The notes beneath the pieces were generated by a model that made no database searches, had not been told where the DNA came from, and saw nothing but the letters and a program-made list of their open reading frames with translations. The position numbers and the translations under genes were made by a program. From Psococerastis gibbosa (Eukaryota > Arthropoda > Insecta > Psocodea > Psocidae), in contig OZ020484.1 of NCBI GenBank assembly GCA_963971405.1, positions 14,136,001 through 14,200,000 of the forward strand: a stretch of DNA of 64,000 bases, read 5' to 3'. This document shows positions 45,161 to 56,203 of the stretch, one piece after another (position 1 is the first letter of the stretch; each line of letters opens with the position of its first letter).

Positions 45161-45342
45161 TCAGACAGTATGGCGGCCCATTAAACCTTGCTCAGCCAAC
45201 GACACCATTTTTAGAGTTTGTTGGTATTGTTTCGGCAAAAATTTACAGACGAAGGCTTATTCAGGTTCGGGCGTTTCTCATGAGAGAGGATATTTGAAAA
45301 TAAATAGTCCTGAGCGAAATAGTGTTTTTATATACTACATTA
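45161..45342 (+). CDS. Possible exon with a short Cys-rich segment
   Basis: Bounded by ACGGCAG|GTCAGACAG and CATTAAG|GTAAGC, good consensus sites on both sides. The 60-codon frame reads QTVWRPIKPCSANDTIFRVC, then WYCFGKNLQTKAYSGSG, with three Cys in 16 residues. The preceding 16 codons are hydrophobic but have no ATG, so a signal peptide cannot be claimed. CFGK could be read as an amidation-type peptide end, but no dibasic site follows. Family unknown. Confidence 0.25.
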
Positions 45343-48235
45343 AGGTAAGCTCGAGGCCAAACATAGTTGAAAGGTGAATTTGCACACTCTTCCAAGAGTT
45401 AACCAAGTGTCCAGTAATAGGCTACTTGAAAGTTGTACCAATTAAATGTGCCAGATAAGGTAGCTTATAGGTTCACAACAATAATGAAATATGATTTTCC
45501 ATGAAAAATTGTTAATATTTAAAAATAAATAAATAAATGTTGGTGTTTCAACAGTAGATTACAAGAGCCAAAACGCTGATAGACAACTGGCGGCTACTCC
45601 CCGGCATCACGAATGACGTGACATCTTACAGTCCCGTGACCAGGACTCGACCATCTAAATAACCATTTTTTATGATTAAAAAAATAATTTTATGGTGCAT
45701 AAAATAAATATACTTAAGCATTAAAATAGGTTTTCAATAATTATTGTCAAATAGCCTGTTGGCGCCCCTGGACAAGCTTACCTTTCACAACAGGGCCATG
45801 CCGTTTTTTTAAAAGGTTTTTTAGTTTTTTTTTGCCCCCCCCCCCCCCTCGGGATGTGCCGCCCTTTAATTCAATATTGCTTGAACGTTGCAGCCCTAAT
45901 TGACACAATGTAGCAGGCATAAGTGTGACTTAGCCAAATTCGAGTACGAGTCACAAGTGTTGTTAGTATTAAAGCATGAATCCATCAGAAATATACAATA
46001 ATTTGAAATTCAAGCTTAATTTCATTTCTAATATGACGTATGCGAAATATGCGATCTCTTCTGGCCAATCACGTGAGTTGACTTTGTATTGATCTCTCTA
46101 TAGTGGAATCATTTTAAATATATAGTACAGAGGCATAGATTAAGTAAACCGTAAACTTAACCAGTATAAGAAAACTTCAAAATGATGAGGTTGCTAATTC
46201 ACTTCACCAGTTTAGAGGTATAAACCCTTCTATCTAGTCAAGCTTCAACCAAATTACAGGTTACATGTATCACGGTCATGTGTTGATTCATAATAAATTA
46301 AAGGTGTTGTCGAAATTAAATATTTGCCGCACTTCACAACATGTTCCATTTGGCAATAGCTAATGAATGAATACTACAAACACTTCTTTGCCAAAGAGTT
46401 TTCTATAGAATGTCCTCGTTAAACACCAATAAAAACAAGGATCGATACGACATCAGACAGCCGTCCTCTCTTAAAGTCTTCTCGCAGCAATAATATAAAG
46501 CCAATGAGTTTAACGACGGGTACAAGATAATAAATATTACCACTGGAGAAGGCATTCCAGCCACGGTCCGTGATTGACAACCTACTCTGCCTCTTAAAAA
46601 CAACACTCGATCGATATCTGATAACTCGAGGGGCCTAGGTAATTAGCTTGTGCTCGCAATAATTGTAGAAATAGGTTCAAAAACAGACTAACTTCTCAGA
46701 CAGCTGTCTCGTTTGAGTTCTGGACCGGTGCCTGAGCGGCAGTCTTTGACTGGAATGGGCTACGAGATATTATAGGAGCAAGTCGACGAGCTTCGGGGTG
46801 CACACATATATCGATGTAGCCTATTAGTTTACGTTTGAACGAAAACTAATTCAGGTTCGAGAATTAATTTTGGGTAAAGAAAATATGAATAGCCTGACTT
46901 GAGAGGTTGGCAGAGGTTTTTGCCGTGTGTTTCTTTATGAGAATAAATTGTATTTAAGCAAAAACCATGACAAACGTTTTTTTTAGAACCCAAGAACATA
47001 GACGCTTAGAATTTTCTTTATCCATTTTCTTTTTATTTTTTTTATTTTTTATTAATTTTATTTTATTTTTTATTTTTATTTTTTTTTATTTTATTTTATT
47101 TTTATTTTTTATTAATTTTCTTTATCGGCAGGTACCTGCAGTACTTTCATTACTTCCACTGACCATAGACCATTAATTAGAATAACTTCTGCCATGCTGG
47201 CGATCACTATGTCACCATATCTCAATGAATTAACACCGACAAATGAAAGTTAGACAATAACGTTTACACACATTACTTACGAATTACTTACTTAATGTTA
47301 GATTAGGCCTCTTTTCCAATTGTTGAGTTGGGTTGAGCCCTGAAGCATGTTTTAATTATAATTGCAAGAAGTTCTGATGAAATAATGAAGTTATAACAAT
47401 AATAAATTATATTACCTGTAATTTATATGCTTCTACGTAAATAATAAGACACGATATTTAGCTATAAGTAGTCTTAGAAGTCACTGATTTTCATCGGATT
47501 TCGATAGCTTCTTGGCCAAATATCGACTTTCGTGGTTTCCATCATTGTTAGGTAGTTAGTCACATTGTAATTTTATCGGCTTAAAAAGTATAAAAAGGCA
47601 ATGTAGAGTGATATTTACGGCATGTAATAAAGCTTTGTCGGGGTGAGAATTTTTTGCCCGAGAGGATTATAAAAGTAGAAGGCATTGTTCCGGCATGCTA
47701 TTCTCGAGTTGACCCTTATCTTGACCCTCAGCGCTATGGCAGCACATTGTCGGAGAATGAAAGAAAATGAGAACGATTTGGTAATACGTTTCGATTTGGA
47801 TATAAATTTTCCAAAGTAAAATTACGATTGTGGAAGACTGAAATAAAGCTGAGATAGGGTCAATAAATTATTTTATAGTGTTATTTCTGTTGGAGAGGTC
47901 ATGGATATTGCGTTACCTGTCTAAAAGGGGTATAGCAAGACTGATTGGACTCGTCTATTGTACATTTTGTAGCATTGCAATCAGCATTGCATTATTGGTA
48001 GGTATCACAATTGCTATACCTGCAATCAGTCTCTCAGCTCAGCAGTATATAGGTTATATTTTGTGGCCAATAATCTTTCTTTTTTAAACTAGACATGAAA
48101 TTTAAAGGGTATGACAAATATAAGAGCATTAATTGAAATAATCAGATATTCATTGGTATTGAGGTATATTCATTGGTACCTATTAAGGTATTCATGAATA
48201 GTTTTACCCAATTAAAAATCACATTGATTATGCTT
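45343..48235. other. Unassigned DNA, 2.9 kb
   Basis: A C14 tract at about 45834-45848 lies in a repeat-like patch (GGCGCCCCTGGACAAG upstream). T-rich low complexity fills 47025-47120. A hydrophobic 69-codon frame at 47878-48087 starts with TTG and has two or three possible membrane segments, but composition alone could produce it. No gene can be supported. Confidence 0.4.
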
Positions 48236-48238
48236 TTA

Positions 48239-48622
48239 GGCGCCCATTCCACCGACCGGCTAGGGCTATTTACAAAAACAGTGACGTGGTAGCAGACATT
48301 CAAGACTTAGGCGGGGTTACCATCGACCTCGCATTGCAGAATTGACGGAAATGTTTATTTTCCTCTATGCCATAGTTAAAATTGCTCAATGATCATACAG
48401 TAAAATCACAAACAAACAAACTAAAATTAAAAAATGGCGTCATGGGATATGTTAAGTACAAACATTTTAATAGATTTCTATAAAAAGAAAAATTCTAATT
48501 TCCGTCAATGTCATTTGCATTCTGCAATATGAGGTCGGTGGAAACGCCACCTAAGTCTTGAATGTCTGCTACCACGTCACCGTTTTTGTAAATAGCCCTA
48601 GCCGGTCGGTGGAGTTGGCGCC
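48239..48622. mobile_element. Palindromic MITE family H1
   Basis: 384 bp. Ends GGCGCCCATTCCACCGACCG and GGTGGAGTTGGCGCC. The flanks are TTA (48236-48238) and TAT. The right terminus has a change (AGTTGG for AATGGG). Confidence 0.9.
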
Positions 48623-48720
48623 TATGCGAGATTTACTATAATTTTTGTATTATTTGTATTAACTACTAGGGATATATGCAATGTCCAGTGTTTGTATAGT
48701 AATTAACGCTTCTGGTCCTG

Positions 48721-48889
48721 CAGCCTGATCCAGGCGATTATAATACCGGGGTTGAATAAATACCCTAGGATTATAACTGTAAGCAAACAAATTTTGAATA
48801 TCACTTTTCATTATAAAATTATCTTGTTTACATTTTTAATACCAGGGGATTAAATAAATACCGGTATTATAATCGGCTCGATCAGCCTG
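48721..48889. mobile_element. 169-bp palindromic MITE with CTG duplication
   Basis: Twin of 15038-15206, same length. CTG at 48718-48720 and 48890-48892. Ends CAGCCTGATCCAGGCGATTA and GATTATAATACCGGTATT-type inverse. Confidence 0.88.
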
Positions 48890-49150
48890 CTGGTGGGTTG
48901 AAAAATTTCGGCTTGTAATCCAGCCTACTGAAATAATAATCCACTGTTTTATTAATTTTTTTACACCAAATATGTGAAAAATAAATGATGGCTATGAAAA
49001 GTTATATGATATAGAGACGTGTGCGATATTTTGCGAAATAAAGTTAGAGCTTAGTGGATGCTAATCGCTACAAAAAAATATCATGTTGAAACCCAATTTT
49101 ATGCCTAATGCTACGGAAACCAGTGCAACATGATGTTGGCCGGGCATTTA

Positions 49151-49371
49151 AATAATAAATAAATAAATAAGAACTTTTTATTGTTTCTATTACTAAGCCA
49201 GCCTAGCGGAGTTAGGGCTATAAAGCCCTCTCTTACACTCAACTAGGAAGGCCCGGGACCGCCTGCTTTACATGCCCTCCGAAGCATGGCCAGAAAATGT
49301 AGCCAGTGTGGGACTCGAACCAACAACCTTTGGGTGAAAGTCAGAGTCAGTACCACTACGCTACATGTCCT
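49151..49371 (-). mobile_element. SINE-D, minus strand, full length, 8-bp duplication
   Basis: GGCATTTA at 49143-49150 and 49372-49379. Tail complement AAATAAGAACTTTTTATTG at the left; B-box complement GGGACTCGAACCAACAACCT and head complement ACTACGCTACATGTCC at the right. The best preserved minus-strand copy. Confidence 0.95.
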
Positions 49372-49379
49372 GGCATTTA

Positions 49380-50109
49380 TACGTGTAGCCTATGTATTGT
49401 AAATTACATATAATACAGACATACTGACAGTAGAAGAAATAACGTGTATTAATGACGTAATAACATTAAAACATGTGTGAGTTCTATAGTTGGCATTCAA
49501 TCACCAATTTGTATGCACAGTAGATGTAGCAAAAGCCTAAAACCTCGAGCAGACATGTCGCAAAGTAATGGAAAACCTATGTTGGAGAAAAACAACTCAA
49601 AAGTGCGCTTCGCATACTTATTTATTTGTAAAACTGTTCCTACCATTCAGGATAGCGACTTGATCTTGTAAATGATGCGAAGTTAGCAGCAGGAAATCTG
49701 CATTTTGCACTATGCATACAAAGTAACAATCAAGGGGCAAGTTTTGTACTCAAACTTATTCAGAACGATTATGTCATAGAACTGAACTTTTTGACATGAC
49801 AACGTCTAATAAATCGATGAGCGTTGGCATGCACGAAAAGGGGTGACGCTCATCGGTGACGCTCATCCGTTATGCTCATCCGTTACACCGCATCATAGTG
49901 TGGTTTTCATTGCTTTTTGGAACAATTTATTTATTTATTTTTTAAATTAATTTTTATTTATTTTTTTTATAATTTTTTTTTTGGTTATGACGTTGTCACG
50001 TAAAACTTACATCCGTAAACCGACTTTACAGACAATCAATTTTTTTGTTTAAATATCCTATGTTAAATACCTATGCTATGTTAAATATGCTGTGTTAAAT
50101 ACAGTGGCA
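49380..50109. other. Unassigned DNA
   Basis: A short tandem (GTGACGCTCATC / GTTATGCTCATCC) lies at 49843-49885; a related segment occurs at 32010-32050, so 49785-50040 and 31940-32350 are probably two copies of an unnamed repeat (shared CTAATAAATCGATGAG, then GTAAACCGACTTTACA). Confidence 0.45.
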
Positions 50110-50114
50110 CCGAC

Positions 50115-50405
50115 TTAATTGTTTTTCAACGCCTGCTTTTTGCTTTCAGCAACCCTCTCAGCCTGGCGGGGGAGTGAGTCTGTTTCTTAACTTGAGGCAC
50201 CCTAAGGGCAGACTCCTTCAGTCCTTCACATCAGGGAGAAGGGGATTGACTGACAGGGTAGACCTCCTGATTATAGTGGATTCTGAACCACTTGGGAAAT
50301 ATAGTAAAGTCACTCGATTAATTCGGAGGTGACCAGGACTCGACACGCACTTTGACTTAAAGGTTAGTCTCAGCGCGTTGACATGTCCCTCCATGTTCCC
50401 CTGGC
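50115..50405 (-). mobile_element. SINE-C, minus strand, 5' truncated
   Basis: CAACGCCTGCTTTTTGC, TAACTTGAGGCACCCTAAGG and CCTGATTATAGTGGATTCTG match the copy at 32835 in order. The head beyond CCATGTTCCCCTGGCG is missing. Confidence 0.85.
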
Positions 50406-51592
50406 GCCGACTGTAGTTTACAAGCATTTACCGTACATAATGCAATCAGAGCACTGTTCTCATGTACAATGAGTGATTATTATTATTATTTATTGCTTCT
50501 CTAATTTCACATTTCACTATTTATTACATATTTTTATTTTTGAAACCTTGATTGAACAGTATCCTGCAAATGAAATTGAATGAAAAAAGTGTCGTTTTAC
50601 ACGTTGAATTCTTCCAATTTTACAAAATTGACAAAAAGGATGATTTTAACGTGTTATATAACTAATTTTCCGAGTTCTTGTGGCTTGGGAAATTACTACA
50701 CACAATATATCACGGATCAATTGAAGTCAATGTTGAATGCCTATATAAATAAATAAATAAATATGTAATAAATAATATATAGGCCTTTGTATGTAGGCTA
50801 CTGTTCTGTGATCCTACACTAATGACAGATTATGTAAATTGTATGTCAGCTTGCCAGCAGACAGCAGTGTCAGTCAACTATTATATTAAAAGACAGTGAT
50901 TGATATTGTTGATAAATAGAAAACAGCTTCAAAGTATGGTTTGGACATCTTCCTTCCATGCGACCACGGTAATTTAAACAAGGACTTGAACCAAAAAGCC
51001 TCTCCACTCATTACCATAAATGGAGCATAGAGCGGCGACAAACAAGTACCTGTACGATGGTAATTGTTAATGCTAAGACAGATGAAGATAAATAGCTTGT
51101 AGAGGCACAATTACCTGTAAATTTCCCATATACAGCTGTATATAGGAAACAGAAGAAGGTTATTGTTTGCCGTACAAAGTACCTCCATGCCAACCCACAG
51201 GCTACGACGCCATGTTATTCTATTTGTACTGCTGAGTTTACTGTTTATGGTTACATACTGATGGAAAATCGTTAAAAAAACTAAAACTTGGATTTTTGTA
51301 ACATAATATGTAGGGTCGTTGTCTTGAGTTTCTACTGTAATTAGGGCATACAATAATAAAATAATAAATAATTAAATAAGTGACTGTGCCCTAAGACCGG
51401 CCACCAGCTTACTATATGAAGAATAGGCTACTGTGCAATACTCGTCGAAAGTTTCACACTAAAATGGATAAAATGAAACGCAGCAACTTCTGCGTGGTGT
51501 TACGTGTTACTTATTAAAAATTTTCAATGCAATTATAGGTATTTTAATACCAAAAATATTAATGTACTATTTAACAATTATTAAAGTACAAT
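50406..51592. other. Unassigned DNA
   Basis: Overlapping minus-strand frames at 50886-51353 are not recognised. AAATA repeats at 50748-50764. Confidence 0.4.
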
Positions 51593-51814
51593 CAGGACAT
51601 GTAGAGTAGTGGCACAGACTTTCGCCCGAACGGTTGTTGGTTCGAATCCCATGCACACTTGCTACCTTTTCTCACCATGCTTCGGAGGATATGTAAAGCA
51701 GGTGATCCCAGGCTTTCCTAGTTGAGTGCAAAAGAGGACTATGAATCCTTAACTTCGCTAGGTTGGCTTAATAATAGAACAAAAAGTCAATATTTTTTTT
51801 TTTTTTTTTTTTGA
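51593..51814 (+). mobile_element. SINE-D, plus strand, long T tail
   Basis: AGGACATGTAGAGTAGTGGC (A box), GGTTGTTGGTTCGAATCCCA (B box), GCTTCGGAGGATATGTAAAG. Ends in AAAAAGTC and a T22 run. Confidence 0.92.
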
Positions 51815-51987
51815 AATTACATTAAATAACAAATATACAAAGTTCCCTATGCCTATCAAATTATCGTTGATTCAATTCCACCATACTTAAAACCACTCTT
51901 CTTGATTTCTTTTAGGATATTATTTTTATAGCAGAGAATGGATATACTTTAGGTACAGTACAATTAATATAAAAATCTCAACCTAGT

Positions 51988-52238
51988 CAGGCACGTAGCC
52001 AGGGAGGGGACTTTGGGGCTGAAGCCCCCCCCCAAATCTAAAAAATTGCATTGTTCAGTTTGATGTTTCACCTGTATTTTTTTTTTCTCAAAAACTTTTT
52101 CACTAAAACTGTGTTTTTGCATGTAAATTCTTAAAAATTTCCGGGGGCGGACCCGCCTTTTTACTGGGGGTATTCCATACCCCCCCCCACCCCTTGGTAC
52201 TTAGCCCCCTCCGAAGTAAAATCCTGGCTACGTGCTTG
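51988..52238. mobile_element. hAT-like MITE, perfect 8-bp duplication
   Basis: AACCTAGT at 51980-51987 and 52239-52246. Ends CAGGCACGTAGCCAGGG and CCTGGCTACGTGCTTG. Internal GGGGCTGAAGCCCCC hairpin and C10 tract. Non-coding. Confidence 0.93.
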
Positions 52239-52945
52239 AACCTAGTCCATTCACAATTTCCCGCACCCAACCTGAAACGAGATAATCTCATATATTAAGC
52301 AACTTTGTATATTTTAATCAGTTGTACATAGCTTTGCAGTAGACAAAATGCAAATTAATTGAAGTTTAAAAGTTTCTACGGAGTAACCTGTGGAGAATCG
52401 ATGAGACGAACAGTCAAACAAGTCTTACCAACTTGTACGTTTTGAAACAGATAAGATAACATCCTACGTAAGATACCTACTTAAAAATATGGTGAGTAGG
52501 TACTTTCCAAAGGGTAATTAGATCAGGAGTTAATCCCAGGGCTGTGCAATCATGTGGAAACCAACCTTATCTTTATATGCCGTGTCTCTCGTTTAAAACA
52601 ATTAACAAGTTAATTATCGGCGTATTTAATTTTGAAAACTGTTGGTCATAAGCCGCATTTCGGCATGTTCCTTTAGACAGGTACACTGCATTAATTTACG
52701 GTTTTTTCAACAAGGAACGACTCCTGAGAGCAAAGACGACGGCTTGTTTGGTTTATCGAGACAAAATTAATAATGCCATCAGGATTTGAGCAGATAGGTG
52801 AGCGGCAGCTTTATTTCGTTATTACCTTTAATCATTTTGATTAGGTTCAAAGAATGAAACCGCACCTCCATGTCTTTTTTAAGTAGGCTATTCATCATCA
52901 GTGAATTTTTTTGTTTTGGTAAAAAAAAGTCCGAAAAATACTTGC

Positions 52946-53018
52946 CTTTGGACGAAGCGCATGGTCATTGTTGTAGCCATACTCTCAATGGAACCAACAC
53001 TCATCATTGCGGACACCT
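52946..53018 (-). CDS. Possible 73-nt exon, ligand-gated-channel-like at best
   Basis: On the minus strand ATGTTCCAG|AG precedes and CCAAAG|GCAAGT follows; GCAAGT is the usual form of GC-AG donors. The only frame open throughout reads VSAMMSVGSIESMATTMTMR, then FVQRQ. The spacing of GSI to R-Q is faintly like the extracellular segment of Cys-loop anion channels ending in RQ-W, but the match is short and unverified. No flanking exons were identified. Confidence 0.22.
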
Positions 53019-54042
53019 CTGGAACATAAAACAACAAAAATAACATTATTGTGAATATATTGCAAACACTACTATAGAGTAGGCTATAATTACATTGGTA
53101 AGTTTGTAGGCAGGTATGGTACCTACTAGATAATAATTGGCCTTCAGGTAGTTCATGGCAGGAGGGGGGGGGGAAGCAATTTTATTTTATGATATGCATG
53201 TAAATTATAAATTATTATTTATAATTCATTATCCTTACCGTAGTTCATTCTATTATTATTATTATTATTATTTATTATTTTGTCCCAAATAAGTGCTAGC
53301 TTGGGGATGCGGGATGGTATTAATATGTATTGTAATTTTTGTAATATATGCTCCTCCTTGTCCAGGGAATACTGGACAAGGCAAAGAAAGAAAGGAAAAA
53401 GAAAGAAATGGCGCTGTGCTCGAACATGTGCTAGTAAACGACTGTTTTTCAATTCTTTTGGAATCGTACTGACGTCGTATTCATTTATTAAAAATTGACA
53501 TATTACGATAGGCATATGACATCTACAACTTTATATTGAACGTCATTGTAGTATAGGAAATACAAAAGTCTTAAAATCTATGGATTTCGATACAAATCTT
53601 AAAAAAATTTGTCTCAGTGTGTTGAACGTAGTAGACATGACAATTTTCTAAGAGGTTGTTTACTGTAGCTTTACTATGCAACTACACTATATTACCTATA
53701 CAATGTCCGATAAAATCCGTATGCAGTTGGCAGTTGTATTTATATTTTAATTTATTGTTAATAAAACAATTCTCCTCGAATATATCGTGTCTATATTAGT
53801 TTGTTTGTAAACTATTTCCGAGTTTTTCTGGTTAAGTTTGGCCCAGCGTTATACCAAAATATATTTTTTATTTAATTTAATGCCTGAGTTACGATTATTT
53901 GGTCTTTCCAAGCAGTAGAAGAGGACTATTTCATATATAGTACGATATAATATAAGCTTAAACTGATAGCTGGCAGAAATTTACCGAAATATAAAATTCA
54001 TGGCAGTACCTTGGCCTATTAAAAACTTAGCCAAATAAGTTC
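53019..54042. other. Unassigned DNA with TTA repeats and a short hairpin
   Basis: TTA repeats at 53250-53276. CCTTGTCCAG and its inverse CTGGACAAGG form a hairpin at 53355-53380; CTGGACAAGG recurs at 61185, so it belongs to a small repeat. Confidence 0.45.
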
Positions 54043-54198
54043 AGAATGGCTTCAATGGCAAGGTGGTAGCGTGCTTGTACTTGCGCGATTCTCTACACAC
54101 CTCGTGATCGGAGACGTGCGGAGTAACTAGACACAAGTGCTTATTAGGTTACTTAGTGAGACGACTGGAGAGGTCAATCGGATACATTTATTATCAAT
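54043..54198 (+). mobile_element. SINE-B, plus strand
   Basis: AATGGCAAGGTGGTAGCGTG (A box), GTGATCGGAGACGTGCGGAG, and the 3' part GAGGTCAATCGGATACATTT. Confidence 0.87.
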
Positions 54199-54199
54199 A

Positions 54200-54352
54200 A
54201 ATAAATATTTACTTTCTTGTTTTATTACTACGCCAACCAGTTGGGGCTATAAAGCCCTCTCTTACACTCAACTAAGAATACCCGCGACCGCCTGCTTTAC
54301 ACATCCTCCAAAGAATGGCCAGAAAATATAGCCAGTGTGGGACTGTCCTGAC
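54200..54352 (-). mobile_element. SINE-D, minus strand, internally shortened
   Basis: Lies directly against the 3' end of SINE-B. Lacks the CTAGCGGAGTTA part of the body (CCAACCAGTTGGGGCTAT) and the B box, ending GTGTGGGACTGTCCTG. Confidence 0.8.
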
Positions 54353-54718
54353 ACAAATTCTGATACTTGTATTAAATGGTCTGCATGAAATTAACATTAA
54401 AAAAGTGGCTGTTAAAAAAAATGACATTCATTTCCCATTTCTCTGATTATTGGCATATGCTGTACGCAGTAAACTGCGTACATTGATTGGTGTTGGACGT
54501 CATTTATGACGTTATCAAGCACGTAAGCATTGTAGAATTCAAGGGGTCGATAGGGAAGGGTGGGGAAAGGGCTGTGGAAATTTGACATTATCTACTATGT
54601 GACGAAAGCCCACTACGCACAGATTATTTTTAGATTGGGAAAAGCCGTTTTTCATTTCCGCAGTTTGGGCTTACAGTAATTCAAAATCAATAAGCAATTG
54701 CTGTCTTTTTTTTATCCA
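54353..54718. other. Unassigned DNA
   Basis: Nothing recognised. Confidence 0.45.
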
Positions 54719-54852
54719 GTTAGGTCGTAGACCCACTTGTAGTGGCTTACTGAACTTTGCCCTGTCAACGACCTCATCGATTTTTCAGACATTCATGGTA
54801 GCGTTAATTTTGGCCTCTGGCAAATTGGACCCCGTCCTTAACGTCAACGCAG
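54719..54852 (+). repeat. Repeat R, left copy
   Basis: GGTCGTAGACCCACTTGTAG, CTGTCAACGACCTCATCGAT and TTTTGGCCTCTGGCAAATTG recur in the same order at 55090-55215. The two copies flank a SINE-D. No protein family recognised. Confidence 0.75.
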
Positions 54853-55077
54853 ATTTATAAATAAATAAATAATAAATAAATGTTGACTCTTTTTGTTCTA
54901 TTACTAAGCCAACCTAGCGGAGTTAGGGCTATAAAGCCCCTTCTTACACTCAACTAGGAAAACCGCCTGTTTTACATGCCCTCCGAAGCATGGCCAGAAA
55001 ATGTAGCAAGTGTGAGACTCGAATCAGCAACCTTACGGGTGAAAGTTGGAGTCTGTAGCACTACTCTACATGTCCTG
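54853..55077 (-). mobile_element. SINE-D, minus strand
   Basis: AAATAAATAAT tail complement, CCTAGCGGAGTTAGGGCTAT body, ACTCGAATCAGCAACCTTAC B-box complement, CTACTCTACATGTCCTG head complement. Confidence 0.92.
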
Positions 55078-55089
55078 ACTGATTTAATT

Positions 55090-55213
55090 GCGGGTCGTAG
55101 ACCTACTTGTAATGGCTTTCTGAACCATGCTCTGTCAACGACCTCATCGATTTTTCAGACATTCGTTGTTTCGTTAATTTTGGCCCCTGGCAAATTGGTG
55201 GAGCCCGTCCTTA
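55090..55213 (+). repeat. Repeat R, right copy
   Basis: About 120 bases matching 54719-54840. Ends in CCCGTCCTTA, where the following palindromic element begins. Confidence 0.75.
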
Positions 55214-55375
55214 GACGGGTATTCCACATACGTCAATCGTCAATGAAAAATTGAAAAATGACGTTTTAGCAGACATTAAAGACATACTAAAAATTCTGCT
55301 ACCACGTCAATTTACGTCATTGTTACGTCATTTTTCAATTTTTCATTGACGATTGACGTATGTGGAATACCCGCA
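55214..55375. mobile_element. Palindromic MITE family H2, variant arms
   Basis: Left GACGGGTATTCCACATACGT, right inverse ACGTATGTGGAATACCCGC; arms CAATCGTCAATGAAAAATTG on both sides, a variant absent from other copies. The left flank is TTA; the right flank is altered. Confidence 0.85.
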
Positions 55376-56200
55376 GATTTGCTAGTTTGTCGTGTTAGAA
55401 ATGAACTTGAACTATATGTCAGAGGCACGTGTATCTTATTTTATATACCTTGACGAATAGAGACGCCACTTCATTCTGGATTTAAATTTATTATCCTGTA
55501 AATTCCATAACGCCACATCACAAAGCACTTTACAAACAAATTTGAGGTGCCTAAATTGCCCCTTATATTGCGTTCCATTCAATGCACTGTACACTAAATT
55601 TCATTTCGCCGTTTTTCTTCATATGAATAAGGAGAGGTAATCAGACTGATGGTGTCCACCTGAGTCTTCAGGTACAACCAGATAATATTGTCACCGGTGT
55701 TGCGGTTGGATCGCGATTCCTGGAAATGAATTGTAGATGGTGACTGACTTAGAATTCCAGTCCGAGTAAATTAGGTACGATGTTCCTTTCATAGATCTAA
55801 TCGGAGTCGATCGGTGATCCTGTTTTCGTCTGCTCTCAACTACAACCAATTCGGTCATAAATGTGTCGTCAATGTAATCATGCCTTCTCATTTAAATTGT
55901 GGCCATGTTGGCTTACGAAGGTGGTTCCTTGTTTAAGATTGCACCCAAACTAGCTTTGCAATCATCAACAATTCTTGTGATTTCGGTAAATTGGCTTTAC
56001 ACTGCACTTAAATAACTTATGCATTCGTAATTGGTTGGTTTTATTTTCCTCGTGAAACTCTTGTTATACACTTTATCATTTTCACATCATTTTTTCGGCA
56101 TTAAAAGAGATCATTTTTTGAAGACTATCTTTAAAAATGCGGTAATCCCTTTTAATTTCACAGCCTATATTCTCTAGATCGTCTACCTAATAGGAATTGG
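55376..56200. other. Unassigned DNA
   Basis: A 66-codon ATG frame on the minus strand (55691-55891) has protein-like composition (RRKQDHRSTPIRSMKGTSYL) but no splice sites or family match that I can see. Confidence 0.35.
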
Positions 56201-56203
56201 TAA

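Noticed and set aside
46403..46606. Minus-strand ORF with RGWNAF motif in an overlapping frame
   Set aside because: It faintly recalls LINE tails (WNSLP) but lacks the flanking conserved residues.
47878..48087. Small membrane protein
   Set aside because: Starts with TTG, has no upstream ATG or splice support, and hydrophobic frames are expected in T-rich DNA.
55691..55891. 66-codon ATG ORF, minus strand
   Set aside because: Composition is protein-like, but there are no flanking splice sites and no recognisable family.
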